From positions 711,001 through 775,000 of the forward strand of contig JAFEUB010001103.1 of NCBI GenBank assembly GCA_024529925.1: a stretch of DNA of 64,000 nucleotides, given 5' to 3'. The position numbers and the translations under genes were made by a program. Below are positions 61,302-64,000 of this stretch, one piece after another (positions within the stretch are counted from its first letter, which is position 1; every line of letters starts with the position of its first letter). The notes beneath the pieces are model-generated. The model did not search any database. It saw nothing but the letters and a program-made list of their open reading frames with translations, and was not told where the DNA came from. The stretch comes from Ophthalmolycus amberensis. Its lineage: Eukaryota > Chordata > Actinopteri > Perciformes > Zoarcidae.

Positions 61302-61312
61302 GTCTCTCCTGC
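60640..61312 (+). repeat. 670-bp CT-rich compound satellite (tctc/tgtc units)
   Basis: The + strand is almost wholly pyrimidine apart from regularly placed G, built from tctctctgtctgtctc-type blocks. Longer sub-blocks recur: ctctcgctctctctctccct occurs near 60659, 60976 and 61094, and each is followed by ccatctctctgtctctctct and then gtctatgtct or gtctgtctgt. This indicates a higher-order repeat of roughly 120 to 320 bp above the dinucleotide level. All three + frames stay open for 240-276 codons of Ser/Leu, which is an artefact of composition. Confidence 0.93.
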
Positions 61313-61384
61313 TCTTTGTGTTGCTGCAAAAGAAACCTGTTGACAAAGCGTTGGCTTTTGTGCTCCTTGTCGCCAAGGAGTAAG

Positions 61385-61401
61385 AGTGCCATCTATTGGT
61401 C
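61385..61401 (-). promoter_or_regulatory. CTCF-like motif at the edge of the CT satellite
   Basis: The + strand reads agtgccatctattggtc and matches the reverse CTCF core consensus at 15 of 17 positions. It has the same orientation as the site at 24902-24918. It may belong to a degraded repeat, because GCCATCTATTGGTC-type sequence is common at fish transposon ends. Confidence 0.4.
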
Positions 61402-62833
61402 AACTTCTCACAACCGCCCACGGACAAAAAAAAAAAAGGAAATGGAAGAGAGAGAAAAACTCATTTAGGAAAACCATACATGTGCACTGGCCCCTTAAAC
61501 ACACACACAATGAGCAGACGTACACAGCCAACTATAGGGCTGTCTGATGCGTTCTTGGGCATGACCTAGATGGAGAGCACCGTCACAATAGACTCGCTAT
61601 AAGCTTACTGTCTCCTGCCGATTCAATTGGCAATCTTTCCATCGACTGCTTCCCCGTGATACCATCTTCGCGCGCGCATGAATGTGTGCGCGGAAGCATG
61701 TCTGCATTATCTAGGAGGAAGGACAGGCAAAGATAAGAAGAGAAGAAGAAGGAGGGGGGGAAAAGGGGGAATTAAAAGGAAAAGAGAGAGAGGAATGAAG
61801 GTCAGTGTGGTGAGAGAGGAGAGGGCAAGAGGTGGAGAGAAGAGAGACAGAGAGACAAGGGGGGGGGGGAGGACACCGTAGTTCCTTCGCTCCGTCTCTC
61901 TTGCTCTCTACACCAGCACCCCCTCCATGAAAAATTTAAAAAAAGAGCTGACAGCGGAGGCCGGGCGGCAGCCGAGGTGTCAGCGCTTTCCTTTGACCAG
62001 GAGCGAGGGAGGGGGAGAAAGAGAGGAAGCATAAAAAGGGGAGAAACAAAGAAACAGATAGAGGAGAGCGGGGATGGAGGAGAGATGGGACATCGGGGTG
62101 GGGGGGGGGGGTGGGGGGGTGGTGAAAATGAGCCGCGTCTCTCCTTTTTCTTGCAACTTTTTTCACTCATCCCTGTGTGTGCAAAAACTGGGCAAGTGGC
62201 GATAGAATTTGAGAGGAGGGAAATTGATTCCAAGGTGTTATGGGGCTCATGTGGCGGGGATAAGGCCGACGCAATAACACCTACATAATGCATCGGGACA
62301 CGATCGCGCATCCACGCCGTGTGCATCCCCGAAGCTCACATCACAGGGTTCATGTATATATATATGCACAACACAGCAGGCACAATGGGCCTTTCCCATA
62401 ACATATTTTAAATATTCAATCGTGAGCAAAGGGTATGCATAACGGTTTCTTTCATTGCGACGAACACGGGTATACTCCCCGCGCTGTAAATACTCACTAT
62501 AGCACGCCGAACGTGTATTAATCCACAGCTGTGAAATAGTCCCCCACACAAATGCAGCGCATCCACACCGGGCAACGCTTTGGCAGCAAGCTAAGGAGGG
62601 AAGAGACGAGTAAAGAGCTGACAGAGTGAGGAGCGAACACACCGGAGCAGTCTCATCCCACCAGCACACGGTAACACAACAGAGGACAAAAGAAGAGGAG
62701 AAGAGAAAGGAGGGAGTCGTGGAGCGATCTCTTCAGAGAGCAATCTGTCACTCGCTCTCTGCGAGATGGTGAAAAGGCCTCCAAATAAAAGCCGGAGATG
62801 CTGTCAAGTTGAAAGAAGACTGTGAGAGGTTGA

Positions 62834-62851
62834 GGGGGGGGGGGGGGGGGG
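62834..62851 (+). repeat. poly-G tract (18 bases)
   Basis: Run of 18 G, about 370 bp upstream of tenm3 exon D. Confidence 0.93.
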
Positions 62852-63220
62852 AGCGAAAAGAAGAAAAAACAAAAGAAGAAAAGAAGGATCCTTATGGTTT
62901 ATAATTGTCTGTTTTGTAAGTCTTGCCTCGGTTTCCGTGCTGTCGGTTACCTGCCACTTTGATCGCATGTGTTTTTGATTGCATTAACAAAAAAGGGAAC
63001 GGGGCGCGCTATGAAAGCTGCACGTATTGATGACAGATCAGACTCACAGGTTTGGCCTCCTGTATTTCTTTGTCTTGATGAGCTTTCAAGTTTGGCTTTT
63101 TTTCACATCAGTCTTGTAGACAATCCACTGTTCAAGTCATATGTCCTCACACTCCCTCCTCTTCTCTCTCTCTCTCTTCTCCCTCTCTCTCCATCTCCAT
63201 CTCCATCCCTCTGTGTGCAG

Positions 63221-63343
63221 CGATCAACTTGCTGGGTTTGACATGGAAGCTCAAGCCATCCGACGGCCCTGTGTTAAACAACGGACTGGGGGCTGGCTTG
63301 CCTGTCAACAGCGATGTGGCCACGCTGCCCTCTGGAGGCAGAG
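63221..63343 (+). CDS. tenm3: teneurin-3 coding exon D (end of TM helix, extracellular linker)
   Basis: This is a short internal exon of 123 bp, phase 1 on both sides. The acceptor is a CT-rich tract ending ctgtgtgcag at 63220, and the donor is agag|gtatga after 63343. The codons read (A)INLLGLTWKLKPSDGPV, then LNNGLGAGLPVNSDVATL and PSGGR. This is collinear with the teneurin-3 juxtamembrane ectodomain: LLGLxWxLxPxDG, then NNG, GLP, DVATxPSGG. It also separates the gene from teneurins 1, 2 and 4, whose linkers differ strongly here. The segment lies just outside the membrane, before the conserved beta-sandwich and EGF repeats encoded further downstream. Being symmetric it could be skipped without a frameshift. 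Its acceptor sits in a (CT)n-rich run and its donor is followed within about 25 bp by CA repeats. Confidence 0.95.
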
Positions 63344-64000
63344 GTATGAACTGCAGCACACACCCACACAACCCCCCCCCCCACACACACACACACACAC
63401 ACAAGAGTCCACACACACACACACTGCATCCAGAGCTACGCAGCAAAACAGTGCAGCCTGCCATCGAAGAGGATAAGGCAGGTGATATTCACATTGTCAA
63501 CAAATCCCATGAGAACACCAAAAGCAACAGTGTATTAACCTACTTACAAGCACTGTTGAAAACCCGACGTTTCCTCTGTGTCACGGAGCTCCATTGTTGT
63601 CCAAAAAAACGAATAAAAACACATCAGTGAGCCGCACTGTTGCGTCGGGCAATGTGTTCTTTCGTAACGATGATATTTGGACGAAGCACCACAAGCAGAA
63701 TACCGGTGCTGTAAATACTCACTGGCTTGCCAAATTAATCCGCAGCTCAAGAAAAATAGTCCCCAACAAATGCAGTATACTCACTGCTAAAATGAAGCCG
63801 TATATATATTTTTTTAAACCCATTTTCTTTAAAGATTTACGTGTTCAGTGGAAACAAATTGGCTTGTGGCTGAGTGCAACAGACGGGGTGGGAAAGTCGA
63901 GAAGTATTTGAAGGACAGACTAACACTTTGTCGGATTTGTTGAAAACAAGAGCGCCAGTCTCATCCTTTAAGGCTTTTTAAATGCTGTGTCTGCTGTGCG
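63344..64000 (+). other. tenm3: Start of the tenm3 intron after exon D
   Basis: Begins gtatga, in phase 1. A C run (63371-63382) joins CA arrays up to 63424. The remainder is mixed sequence with no recognised exon before the window ends. Confidence 0.85.

Larger units (their letters stand above)
55823..63220 (+). other. tenm3: 3' part of tenm3 intron between exons C and D
   Basis: Contents include AT-rich sequence at 55830-56960, GT at 57019-57061, a 29-base G run at 58111-58139, GT at 58436-58472, a 28-base G run at 58903-58930, a homeodomain-site cluster at 58945-59065, GT at 59095-59145, short tandem repeats at 59310-59342 and 59606-59669, GT at 60256-60331, a large CT-rich array at 60640-61312, and purine-rich DNA at 61730-62110. 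The intron ends tgtgcag at 63220. Confidence 0.85.

Noticed and set aside
60618..61468. Overlapping 241-276 codon Ser/Leu open frames and 167-codon Arg/Glu frame on the other strand
   Set aside because: They are translations of the CT-rich satellite. All frames are open because the repeat lacks stop codons.
1..64000. CRISPR arrays, operons, prophage or plasmid features
   Set aside because: Nothing of this kind is present. Every direct repeat seen is a microsatellite, minisatellite or transposon of a vertebrate genome.

Overview
The window is vertebrate nuclear DNA, most likely from a teleost fish. The evidence is a teneurin gene with vertebrate exon and intron structure, very dense CA/GT dinucleotide arrays, and fragments that look like fish LINE, hAT and other interspersed repeats. 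There is no bacterial gene organisation. Most open frames in the window are by-products of CA/GT, CT/GA and poly-G/C simple repeats.

The one gene I can support firmly is a teneurin on the + strand, best matched to the teneurin-3 paralog (tenm3). Four consecutive internal coding exons are visible: 33685-33894, 41471-41702, 50663-50901 and 63221-63343. They total 804 bp (268 codons) with no frame break, and their splice phases fit end to end (1-1, 1-2, 2-1, 1-1). They encode the distal half of the proline-rich cytoplasmic domain, the single transmembrane helix and the start of the extracellular juxtamembrane linker. The exons for the first part of the cytoplasmic domain should lie upstream of base 1. 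The EGF, beta-propeller, YD-repeat and Tox-GHH-like parts should lie downstream of base 64000. The introns are about 7.6, 9.0 and 12.3 kb, and at least 33.7 kb of intron precedes the first visible exon.

The non-coding sequence holds these recognisable items: a frameshifted LINE reverse-transcriptase fragment (2030-2375); a degenerate interspersed repeat (9938-10620); a near-perfect 43-bp-arm hairpin (17363-17451); a teleost-type repeat with tandem CGCCATCTTGG motifs and a CTCF-like site (24330-24945); a possible minus-strand terminal coding exon with its own acceptor, stop and AATAAA (28010-28382); a MITE-like element ending 94 bp before the first teneurin exon (33124-33590); and a complete 861-bp non-autonomous hAT element with 16-bp terminal inverted repeats, an 8-bp target-site duplication and a 21-bp minisatellite inside (45791-46651).

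The most interesting unexplained signals are the long hairpin, the candidate antisense exon, the two unrelated tandem arrays that both repeat a CGCCATCTT (YY1-like) core, two CTCF-like sites in the same orientation, and the unusual number of long poly-G/poly-C tracts. Several AT-rich stretches rich in TAATTA-type sites may be conserved intronic enhancers. That is inference and needs cross-species alignment.
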